Of a DNA stretch of 64,000 nucleotides, positions 18,960 through 25,700 are shown in pieces (within the stretch, counting starts at the first letter, position 1; each line of letters begins with the position of its first letter). Made by a program: the position numbers and the translations under genes. Under the pieces are notes generated by a model. The model worked only from the letters and a program-made list of their open reading frames with translations. It was not told the DNA's origin and ran no database searches. Source of the DNA: Amycolatopsis sp. MtRt-6. GTDB lineage: Bacteria > Actinomycetota > Actinomycetes > Mycobacteriales > Pseudonocardiaceae. The stretch lies in contig NZ_JADWPD010000019.1 in the NCBI RefSeq assembly GCF_017308975.1, forward strand, positions 143,528 to 207,527, given 5' to 3'.

Positions 18960-19971
18960 CTCGAGCCACCTTCGCGACCGCGGCGGCGTTCGCCGGACCG
19001 AAGTACAGACCGTCGTGGACGACGACGTGGCGCTTCGCCTTCGAGGCCGCCCAATCCGGGTGCGCGGCGAACGTCTTCGCCGCCAGGGCGTTGGCGTCCA
19101 CACTGGAATCCCCGAAGATCACGAGGACGTCCACTGTGGCCGCGGCGAGCTGTTCGGCGCTGACCGTGCCGGACGCCTCGTGCTTCTGGCCGGCGAAGGC
19201 GTTCTTCACCCCGGCCCGGCTGAGCACGTCGTCGACGATGCCGCCGGTCCACACCGCGGGCGTGCCGTCCGCGGTCGCCCCGGGGCTGACCACCAGGCCG
19301 GTGACGGTCGTCTTGCCCTTGATCGCGTCCGCGGTGCGGGCGAGCTGCTGCTTCGCGTCCTCGATGGCGGCCGCGGCCTTGTCTTCGACGTGGAAGAGCT
19401 TGCCCAGCAGGCGGAGGAAGTCGAAGCTGCCTTCGATGCCGATGGTCTCGTAGTGCTGTTTCTGCTCGGCGGTGGCGCCGGGATCGCCGTTGGCGCAGTT
19501 CGCCGGGTTGACCAATGTGTTCGCGCCCGCTGAGGCCAGTTCATCGCGGGTGGCGAAGCCGGAGTTCTTGTCGAACCCGCCCGACCACGTCGAGACGACG
19601 AGATCCGGCTGCAGGGCGAGCAGCTGCTCCGCCGGCACGTCGAAGTTCTGGTTCAGGGTCAAACCGGCCTTGGGCAACGCCGCGACCTTCTCCGCCAGCG
19701 AAGGGACGTCGGAGACGCCGTAGGACTGCATGTTCGCGATGACGTGGCCGTCCAGGCCCAGCACCACGAAGGACTCCGCCTCGGCGACCGACGTGCCGTT
19801 CAGGATCACCACGCGGGAGGGCGTCTTGGCGAACGTCTCGGTCCGTCCGCAGTTCTCGATGGTGACCGCCGGGCCACCGGCGTTCGACGCGGACGAGACC
19901 GGCGTCGAGCAGCCGGCCAAAACCGTTGCGGTGACGCCAATTGCGGCCGCCAGAACTTGTTTTCTGCTCAT
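18937..19971 (-). CDS. iron-siderophore/metal-type ABC substrate-binding lipoprotein
   Basis: A 344-residue lipoprotein with a signal peptide ending in the lipobox LAGC (Cys near residue 21) and a FepB/BtuF-type periplasmic-binding fold: ENCGRTETFAKTPSRVVIL, then a long backbone helix, then the DVLVIFGD and HPDWAASKA segments. The family binds ferric siderophores, heme or other metal chelates. It begins a minus-strand operon with permease, ATPase, hydrolase and DJ-1-like genes. The gene is divergent from a GlxA-type regulator with only 72 bases between the starts, so that regulator probably controls it. Confidence 0.87.
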   Translation of the reverse strand: MSRKQVLAAAIGVTATVLAGCSTPVSSASNAGGPAVTIENCGRTETFAKTPSRVVILNGTSVAEAESFVVLGLDGHVIANMQSYGVSDVPSLAEKVAALPKAGLTLNQNFDVPAEQLLALQPDLVVSTWSGGFDKNSGFATRDELASAGANTLVNPANCANGDPGATAEQKQHYETIGIEGSFDFLRLLGKLFHVEDKAAAAIEDAKQQLARTADAIKGKTTVTGLVVSPGATADGTPAVWTGGIVDDVLSRAGVKNAFAGQKHEASGTVSAEQLAAATVDVLVIFGDSSVDANALAAKTFAAHPDWAASKAKRHVVVHDGLYFGPANAAAVAKVARVAHPDAF

Positions 19972-20043
19972 CGGTTCCCATCCTCGGAAAGACGCGTTCC
20001 GCCGGCAAGCGGCAGGACTGCACGATTGCGATAGATTTCTGCC

Positions 20044-20991
20044 ATGACGCTCGCGACGGAACACCGCATCGCCGTCCTCGCGCTGGACGGGGTGGCGCCC
20101 CTCGAAGTCGGCATTCCGTTCCAGGTCTTCGATTGCCGTGGCCTGCCTTACGAACTGGCGCTGTGCGGCCGCGACCGCAGTCCGGTCGCCACCGACAGCG
20201 GCTGGGAAATTGCCGTCACACACGGCCTCGATGCAGTGGTCGCGGCGGACACCGTGATAGTTCCGGCGTTTCGCGATTACTTGGCAGGGGCGCCGGACGA
20301 CGTCGCGGCCGCGCTCCGGGAGGCGCACCGGCGCGGAGCCCGGATCGCGTCGATCTGCACTGCCGCGTTTGCGCTCGGTTCGGCCGGGCTGCTCGACGGA
20401 CGCCGCGTGACCACGCACTGGCGGTGGGCCGAGGAGTTCGCGAAGCGTTACCCGGAAGCGGAAGTCGACCCGGCCGCCCTCTACGTCGACAGCGGCGACA
20501 TCCTCACGTCGGCGGGCGTCGCCAGCGGCATCGACCTGTGCCTGCACCTGCTCCGCCGCGACCACGGCGCCGCCGTCGCGAATGCCGTGGCCCGCGACAT
20601 CATCGCCGCCCCGCACCGGGAAGGCGGGCAGGCGCAGTTCATCGACCGGCCGCCGGTGACCACGGACCGGACCGGGCTCGGCGCAACGCTGGAATGGGCG
20701 TTGACGCGCCTTGCGGAGCCGCTCACGGTGGCCGATCTGGCCGCCCACGCCCGGATGTCAGCTCGAAGTTTCGCCCGGAACTTCGCGGTCGAGACCGGGA
20801 CCAGCCCGATGAAGTGGCTCAACTCCGCGCGCGTGAACCAGGCACGGGAGCTCCTGGAGACCACGGCCACGAGCGTCGACGACATCGCCGTCCGGTGCGG
20901 CCTCGGCACCCCGGCCAACTTCCGGCAGCACTTCCGCCGGGCGACCGGGACCACGCCGAGCGAGTACCGGCGGGTGTTCGCCACGGGTTGA
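20044..20991 (+). CDS. GlxA/FtrA-type AraC-family transcriptional regulator
   Basis: A 315-residue regulator with an N-terminal DJ-1/PfpI-like sensor domain (about 8-190, with ICTAAFALGSAGLLDG) and a C-terminal AraC double helix-turn-helix domain (about 215-312, with LAAHARMSARSFARNF and the conserved PSEYRR end). Such proteins sense small ligands and activate nearby promoters. It is transcribed away from the ABC-transporter operon, the standard layout for a dedicated regulator. Notably, a separate DJ-1-fold enzyme lies in the operon it faces. No clear Shine-Dalgarno sequence precedes the ATG. Confidence 0.87.
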   Translation: MTLATEHRIAVLALDGVAPLEVGIPFQVFDCRGLPYELALCGRDRSPVATDSGWEIAVTHGLDAVVAADTVIVPAFRDYLAGAPDDVAAALREAHRRGARIASICTAAFALGSAGLLDGRRVTTHWRWAEEFAKRYPEAEVDPAALYVDSGDILTSAGVASGIDLCLHLLRRDHGAAVANAVARDIIAAPHREGGQAQFIDRPPVTTDRTGLGATLEWALTRLAEPLTVADLAAHARMSARSFARNFAVETGTSPMKWLNSARVNQARELLETTATSVDDIAVRCGLGTPANFRQHFRRATGTTPSEYRRVFATG

Positions 20992-21024
20992 GCGGCGTCG
21001 AAACCGTCGCGCTGCAGGAGAAAA

Positions 21025-21477
21025 TCACACGGCGTTGTCGCGCTCGGTCCGGGCGGCGAGGAGGTCTTCGCGGGCTCGGGCGACGCGGGCGCGGATGGTC
21101 CCGATGGGGCAGTCACAGACCTCGGCGGCTTCGGCGTAGGAGTAGCCGAGGAGCTGCGTGAGGGTGATGGTCTCACAGCCGCGGGGACGGGTGGAGCGAG
21201 CGCGGAAGTGGTCGGCGACCACGCGGCGTGCGATGGACAGCAACCAGGTCCGTGGGGCGGAGCGGCCCGCGAACGTGGGCAGAGCGGTGATGGCTCGGAT
21301 GTAAGTTTCCCGGGTGAGGTCGTCGGCGGCGGAGGTGCCGGCGAGATGAGCGGTGAACCGCCAGACATCGGCCTGGGTCGCGCGAATCCACGCTTCGAGG
21401 GCTCGGTGGTCGCCGCGGGCGGCGTCGAGCGCGAGTGCGGTGATCCGCTCGTCGTCGCGGTCCCTGCCGGTAGTCAT
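21025..21477 (-). pseudogene. ECF sigma factor with internal deletion
   Basis: A 150-codon frame nearly identical in pattern to the intact sigma factor at 21732-22301: same start MTTGRDRDDERITALALDAA, same sigma-2 region, same sigma-4 helix-turn-helix (LTQLLGYSYAEAAEVCD). Roughly 38 residues are missing in frame between FRARSTRPRG and ETITLTQ, removing the linker and first helix of region 4. Region 4 should therefore be misfolded or unable to reach the -35 box. The frame is otherwise open, so it may be expressed as a defective or interfering sigma factor. It is convergent with the GlxA-type gene. A truncated anti-sigma fragment lies upstream, divergent, mirroring the intact pair next door. 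Confidence 0.75.
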
Positions 21478-21564
21478 GAAGCGAACCGTATTGGGCGCCC
21501 TCTCCCCTCGGGACCGCCTCTCGGGTGGTGAGCGCACGCGCGAAGAAGACATCGGACCCGGGAA

Positions 21565-21715
21565 GTGCTCTCGGCCGTGACCGACGGTGAGGCGGCACCC
21601 GGCGAGGAGACCGCCGCCGAGCTGCACCTCGCGCGCTGCCCGGCCTGCCGGTTCGCCGCCATGGGCATGGTGGCGTTGACGCGGTGGCTCCGGGTCCGTC
21701 CTGTGCTACGCCTCC
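21565..21715 (+). pseudogene. truncated zinc-finger anti-sigma fragment
   Basis: A frame beginning at GTG 21565 encodes LSAVTDGEA followed by HLARCPACR, the N-terminal zinc-binding module of ECF anti-sigma factors, and matches the start of the intact anti-sigma gene at 22364. The homology ends after about 40 codons; the frame then runs antisense into the next sigma gene, so the membrane part is lost. It is divergent from the deleted sigma gene at 21025-21477. About 30-55 bases upstream lies a degenerate copy of the regulon promoter: GGGACC at 21510, 17 bases, CGCA at 21533 (two changes from GGGAAC/CGAC). Confidence 0.65.
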
Positions 21716-21731
21716 GTGGCGTGAACCCGGC

Positions 21732-22301
21732 TTATCCGCCGACGGCGTCGGGCTCGTCCCGCGCGGTCAGGAGGTCTTCGCGGGCGCGGGCGACCCGGGA
21801 GCGGATAGTGCCGATGGGGCAGTCGCAGACTTCGGCGGCTTCGGCGTAGGAGTACCCCAGCAGCTGGGTCAGGACGATCGCTTCGCGGCGTTCCGGGTCG
21901 AGGCCGTCGAGGAGCAGGCCCAGCTCGACGAGGTCTTCGAAGCCCGCGTTCGCCCGCCGGGCCGACTCGGCTTCGACGGCGGTCTCCCAGTCCTGCCCGC
22001 CGGACCGGGGGCGCACGGACCGCGCGCGGAAGTGGTCGACGACCACGCGGCGGGCGATGGACAACAGCCACGTCCGGACGGACGAGCGTCCCGCGAACCG
22101 CGCCAACGCTGTGACGGCCCGGGCGTAGGTCTCCTGGGTGAGGTCGTCGGCCGGCTCGGCGCCGGCCAGGTGGGCGACGAACCGCCAGACGTCGGCCTGG
22201 GTCGCGCGGATCCAGGCCTCGAAGGCTCGCTGGTCGCCGCGGGCGGCGTCGAGCGCGAGTGCGGTGATCCGCTCGTCGTCGCGGTCTCTGCCGGTGGTCA
22301 C
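21732..22301 (-). CDS. ECF RNA polymerase sigma factor
   Basis: A 189-residue ECF sigma factor: sigma-2 domain (about 20-95, with DDLTQETYARAVTAL and FAGRSSVRTWLLSIARRVV) and sigma-4 domain (about 130-185, with LLGYSYAEAAEVCDCPIGTIRSRVARA). It directs RNA polymerase to stress promoters. A zinc-finger anti-sigma gene starts divergently 62 bases away, the classic autoregulated pair. I infer that it recognises the GGGAAC-N17-CGAC promoters found at five places in the next 10 kb. The GTG at 22301 was chosen because the product then starts exactly like its paralogue (TTGRDRDDER). It resembles the SigC-like group of short ECFs. Confidence 0.9.
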   Translation of the reverse strand: MTTGRDRDDERITALALDAARGDQRAFEAWIRATQADVWRFVAHLAGAEPADDLTQETYARAVTALARFAGRSSVRTWLLSIARRVVVDHFRARSVRPRSGGQDWETAVEAESARRANAGFEDLVELGLLLDGLDPERREAIVLTQLLGYSYAEAAEVCDCPIGTIRSRVARAREDLLTARDEPDAVGG

Positions 22302-22327
22302 GAACCGACACGCTAGCCGATACCGGT

Positions 22328-22354
22328 GGGAACTCCAGCGGCCCGGTGACCGAC
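22328..22354 (+). promoter_or_regulatory. ECF promoter, anti-sigma gene
   Basis: GGGAAC at 22328-22333 and CGAC at 22351-22354 are separated by exactly 17 bases, followed by TAT. Transcription would start near 22361-22364, at or just before the GTG of the anti-sigma gene, which would make the messenger leaderless. The same -35/-10 pair occurs upstream of four other units in this region. Confidence 0.75.
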
Positions 22355-22363
22355 TATTGGAGT

Positions 22364-23095
22364 GTGAACTGCTCTGACTTGCGTGAATCGCTCTCGGCCC
22401 GGATCGACGGGGAGCAGCCCGTGGTGGCCGACGACGTGCTCGATCGTCACCTGGCCGGGTGCCCGGAGTGCCGGGCCTGGCAGGAGCGAGCGATCGCGTT
22501 GCGCCGGATGACCCTGATCCGGGAAGCACCGGCGGTGCCGGACCTCACGGCGCGGATCCTGGCCGAGGTGCCCGCGCCGCGGCCGCAGCCGTGGCGCCTG
22601 CGGGTGGCCCTGGGCCTGGTCGCGCTGGTGCAGAGCGGCCTCGGGCTGGCCGAGCTGACGGGGGTCGACGTCGGCCACGCCGTGCACGGCGGGCTGGCCG
22701 CCGCCCACCTCGGCAACGAAAGCGCGGCCTGGAACGTCGCGGTCGGCATCGGGCTGCTGTGGGCGGCGTTGCGCCCGTCGGCCGCGGCCGGCCTGCTGCC
22801 CGCCCTCGGCGGGTTCGTGGTGGTGCTCGGCATCGTTTCCGGGTTCGACCTGTCGACCGGGCAGGTGGCGGCCGGCCGGGTGGCCTCCCACGCGCTGGTC
22901 GTCGCCGGCGTCGCCCTGCTCTTCGCGGTGCGACGGCAGCACGCGCGGCAGCCCGCTCCGCCGTCGGCTGACCGCGTACCCGCGCCGGAGGACGGTCGGA
23001 CCGGCCGATCCGACGACGAGGTGGCCGGCGGTCCGCCGGGACAGCCGCAGCAGCGCCGCTTCCCCCAGTTGCCGACCGGCCGCCGGGCAGCCTGA
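22364..23095 (+). CDS. membrane zinc-finger anti-sigma factor
   Basis: A 243-residue protein with an N-terminal anti-sigma zinc finger (C3, H29, C33, C36 in HLAGCPEC) followed by hydrophobic helices between about residues 65 and 190 and a long Pro/Arg-rich tail. It should hold the divergent ECF sigma factor at the membrane and release it on a redox or metal signal sensed through the cysteines or the membrane part. The GTG at 22364 was chosen over a GTG at 22346, because the latter lies between the -35 and -10 elements and cannot be in the transcript; it also places the product start at the family-typical NCSDLRESLSARIDGE. Confidence 0.85.
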   Translation: MNCSDLRESLSARIDGEQPVVADDVLDRHLAGCPECRAWQERAIALRRMTLIREAPAVPDLTARILAEVPAPRPQPWRLRVALGLVALVQSGLGLAELTGVDVGHAVHGGLAAAHLGNESAAWNVAVGIGLLWAALRPSAAAGLLPALGGFVVVLGIVSGFDLSTGQVAAGRVASHALVVAGVALLFAVRRQHARQPAPPSADRVPAPEDGRTGRSDDEVAGGPPGQPQQRRFPQLPTGRRAA

Positions 23096-23102
23096 TAACG
23101 GC

Positions 23103-23129
23103 GGGAACCGAACCGGCCCGGCAGCCGAC
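23103..23129 (+). promoter_or_regulatory. ECF promoter, Cys-cluster protein gene
   Basis: GGGAAC at 23103-23108, 17-base spacer, CGAC at 23126-23129 followed by TAC. The element sits 37 bases before the start of the small cysteine-rich protein gene and just after the anti-sigma stop. Confidence 0.75.
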
Positions 23130-23168
23130 TACCGGACAAGACGATCGAGCGATGAGGAGCTGGTGGTC

Positions 23169-23393
23169 ATGTCCGAGCAAACTGCCGGGATGCGGCACGT
23201 CGCGACCTTCTGCGGTCAGTGCAACTGCGGGTGCCCCGAGCTGTTCCTGGCCGACGGGGCGCCGCCGGAGCGTGCGGTGGTGATCACCGACGACTTCGGG
23301 CAGCGGATCGAGATGAGCCGCGAGCAGCTCGCGGTGCTCGTCGCCGACGTGAAGTCGGGCGTCCTGGACGCCGTGCTCACCCCGGCGGGCTGA
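23169..23393 (+). CDS. small cysteine-cluster protein
   Basis: A 74-residue soluble protein with the motif CGQCNCGCPEL (C16, C19, C21, C23) and a C-terminal half resembling a short alpha/beta fold. Four closely spaced cysteines suggest binding of a soft metal such as copper or zinc, or a redox role. It has its own copy of the ECF promoter and lies inside the copper-handling block. The ATG at 23169 has GAGGAG nine bases upstream; a GTG two codons earlier is less well placed. I recognise no characterised homologue. Confidence 0.75.
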   Translation: MSEQTAGMRHVATFCGQCNCGCPELFLADGAPPERAVVITDDFGQRIEMSREQLAVLVADVKSGVLDAVLTPAG

Positions 23394-23395
23394 GC

Positions 23396-23455
23396 GGGCC
23401 GGCGGCGGCTCCGGAAGCCTCAGGAGCGGAAAACTCCCAGCGGCGCCGCCGGCCC
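23396..23455 (+). terminator. stem-loop after Cys-cluster gene
   Basis: GGGCCGGCGGCG at 23396-23407 pairs perfectly with CGCCGCCGGCCC at 23444-23455. The 36-base loop is long but may fold further. Its position directly after the stop codon of the small gene suggests a terminator. Confidence 0.5.
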
Positions 23456-23621
23456 TGACGCGAGGACCGGTTCGCGGCCCCGGCCGCCACCGGGTGATCC
23501 CCGCGCTCCAGTGGTCGGCGGGCCGCGGGACAAAGTTCCCGCGAATCGACCGGAATACGGCCCTTGGCTGAAAACCCTTTCTCGACGGCGGCCGACCCGT
23601 GAGCCGGTTCACCCGGATGCC

Positions 23622-23648
23622 GGGAACCAGCGGCGCTCACAGGGCGAC
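23622..23648 (+). promoter_or_regulatory. ECF promoter, PepSY gene
   Basis: GGGAAC at 23622-23627, 17-base spacer, CGAC at 23645-23648 followed by TTC. The start codon of the PepSY-domain gene lies 31 bases downstream with a good AGAGGAG in between. Confidence 0.75.
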
Positions 23649-23678
23649 TTCTGCTGGAGGGCGGCTGAGAGGAGCCTG

Positions 23679-25022
23679 ATGACCATCGACCAGCGTGACG
23701 AACCGGCAGCGGCCGATTCCGCCGTGGAAGCAGATCAACGCTTCGGGTGGCCGGCGATCCGCCCGCTGTTGCTGCGCCTGCACTTCTACGCCGGCGTCTT
23801 CATCGGCCCGTTCCTGCTCGTGGCCGCGATCACCGGGCTCGCCTACGTCTGGGCACCCCAGCTGGAGCGGAGCGTCTACGACCACGAGCTGCACGTGCCG
23901 GCGGCGGCCACGACCGTTCCGCTGGACCAGCAGGCCGCGACGGCGAAGGCCCTCGTCCCGGACGGCACCCTGACGGGTGTGCGACCCGGGCCGACGCCGA
24001 CCGACACGACGCAGGTCATCTTCAACCGGCCCGGCCTGGAACCAAGCTTCCACTGGACGGTGTTCGTCGACCCCCACACCGGCGACGTGCGCGGCCAGCT
24101 GGAGACCTACGGGTCCGGGCAGGCGATGCCGGTGCGGAGCTGGATCGACGTCCTGCACCGCAGCTTCCACCTCGGCGATTTCGGCCGCTTGTACAGCGAA
24201 CTGGCGGCCAGCTGGCTGTGGGTCGTGACGCTGGCCGGTTTGGCGCTCTGGTTCGGCCGGTGGCGCCGCAAGCGCGCCGCGGCTCCCAGCCGGCGCGCCA
24301 AACTGCTGACCTGGCACGGCCGGACCGGCCTGGTCCTGGCGATCGGGCTGCTGTTCCTGTCGGCCACCGGCCTGACGTGGTCGCAGTACGCCGGCGACAA
24401 CATCACCGAACTGCGGGCCCAGCTGGACTGGACCAGCCCGTCGGTGTCGGCGACGGTCCCCGCAGCCTCAGGCGGGAAGGACATCGGCTTCGACGGCGCC
24501 CGCGAAGCGACGCTGCGGGCCGGGCTCACCGATCCGGTCGAGGTCCGCCCGCCGGCCGGGCCCGGCAAGGGTTATGTGGTGGCGCAGGTCGGCCGGAGCT
24601 GGCCGGTGCAGGCCGATTCGATGGCCGTCGACCCGGCGACCGGGACCATCACCGACACCCTCAGGTTCGCCGACTACAACCTCGCGGCCAAGCTCAGCAC
24701 GTGGGGGATCGACGCGCACATGGGCTTCCTCTTCGGGATCTGGAACCAGATCGTGCTGACGGTGCTGGCGGTCGCGCTGATCTGCGTGATCGTGTGGGGC
24801 TACCGGATGTGGTGGCTGCGCCGGCCGACGCGCGGCGAGGCCAGGGTCGGGCGGCCACCGGCAAGGGGCACTTGGCGGCGGGTACCCGGGAAGGTGCTGG
24901 CGCCGACGCTCGTCGTGGTCGCCGTCGTCGGGTACTACCTGCCGCTGTTCGGGTTGTCACTGCTGGGTTTCCTGATCGTGGACGGCCTGCTCGAAGCACG
25001 CCGGCGAAAGGTGGCCGCATGA
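23679..25022 (+). CDS. PepSY-domain membrane protein
   Basis: A 447-residue integral membrane protein of the PepSY-associated TM family. A first helix (about 30-55, LRLHFYAGVFIGPFLLVAAITGLAY) is followed by a PepSY-like extracytoplasmic domain, two central helices (about 180-240), another extracytoplasmic region and two or three C-terminal helices (about 345-445). Members such as FoxB reduce or help handle metal chelates at the membrane; some bind heme between helices. The location in a copper block suggests a metal-reduction role, but that is inference. The ATG at 23679 is preceded by AGAGGAG. The stop overlaps the next ATG (ATGA). Confidence 0.82.
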   Translation: MTIDQRDEPAAADSAVEADQRFGWPAIRPLLLRLHFYAGVFIGPFLLVAAITGLAYVWAPQLERSVYDHELHVPAAATTVPLDQQAATAKALVPDGTLTGVRPGPTPTDTTQVIFNRPGLEPSFHWTVFVDPHTGDVRGQLETYGSGQAMPVRSWIDVLHRSFHLGDFGRLYSELAASWLWVVTLAGLALWFGRWRRKRAAAPSRRAKLLTWHGRTGLVLAIGLLFLSATGLTWSQYAGDNITELRAQLDWTSPSVSATVPAASGGKDIGFDGAREATLRAGLTDPVEVRPPAGPGKGYVVAQVGRSWPVQADSMAVDPATGTITDTLRFADYNLAAKLSTWGIDAHMGFLFGIWNQIVLTVLAVALICVIVWGYRMWWLRRPTRGEARVGRPPARGTWRRVPGKVLAPTLVVVAVVGYYLPLFGLSLLGFLIVDGLLEARRRKVAA

Positions 25023-25630
25023 TCACGGCAGAGGGTCTGCGGTGGATCCTGACGGCGATGTTCGTCCTCACGGGAGCGTTCTGCGCCTACCGCTGCCTGC
25101 GGCAGGGCTCGGCCGCGGAGCGGACCGGGGACGTGTTGCACGTGGTGATGTGCGTGGCCATGGTGGCGATGGTCTGGCCGGCGACGATGAGCGTGGCCCG
25201 CTGGCCGCAGATCGTGTTCTTCGCCTTGGCCGCGGTGTGGTTCGTCGGAATTGCGGCCGTGGGTTCGTCCCACGGGGACCACGGCGGCCGGCGCGTGGCG
25301 ATCTACCACGTGGTGATGATGGCCGCGATGGCGTGGATGGTCTTCGTGATGCCTCGAGCCATGAGCGGTATGACAGGCACAGGCGGCACGATGGAGATGC
25401 CGGGGCACGCTGGGATGCCGGTGCCCGTGCCGGGCACCGGGACCACCCCTGCGGACGTCACGTCCGTCGCACTGGTGCTCGTGGTCGTCTTCGTCGTCTC
25501 GGGGCTCGTCTTCTTGTCCCGGGCGATCGACGATGCCCGCGCCTCGCGGCCCGCGTTGCGCTCGCTCGGCGGCGGCGCCAACGGCGTCATGGCCTTGGGC
25601 ATGGGACTGATGTTGCTGACCATGGCTTGA
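25019..25630 (+). CDS. DUF5134-like membrane protein
   Basis: A 203-residue protein with about five transmembrane helices, several of them rich in Met and His (HVVMCVAMVAMVW, HVVMMAAMAWMVFVMP), and a Met-rich loop around residues 115-140 (GMTGTGGTMEMPGHAGM). Methionine and histidine clusters on the outer side are a usual feature of copper-handling membrane proteins. It is translationally coupled to the PepSY gene. The DUF5134 assignment rests on length and topology and is moderately sure; the biochemical role is unknown. Confidence 0.75.
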   Translation: MITAEGLRWILTAMFVLTGAFCAYRCLRQGSAAERTGDVLHVVMCVAMVAMVWPATMSVARWPQIVFFALAAVWFVGIAAVGSSHGDHGGRRVAIYHVVMMAAMAWMVFVMPRAMSGMTGTGGTMEMPGHAGMPVPVPGTGTTPADVTSVALVLVVVFVVSGLVFLSRAIDDARASRPALRSLGGGANGVMALGMGLMLLTMA

Positions 25631-25664
25631 CAGTCCTGAATGGACTGTGCGCTGGCTCACAGGC

Positions 25665-25691
25665 GGGAACCGGGGCCGGGATCCGTCCGAC
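25665..25691 (+). promoter_or_regulatory. ECF promoter, copD-ctaG operon
   Basis: GGGAAC at 25665-25670, 17-base spacer, CGAC at 25688-25691. The GTG start lies only ten bases past the -10 element, so the transcript would be nearly leaderless. It should drive the unit from the CopD-CtaG gene through VKOR. Confidence 0.75.
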
Positions 25692-25700
25692 GGCTGAGGG

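Noticed and set aside
22346..22363. GTG at 22346 as start of the anti-sigma factor
   Set aside because: It lies between the -35 and -10 elements of the gene's own promoter and so would not be transcribed; GTG 22364 also fits the family start.
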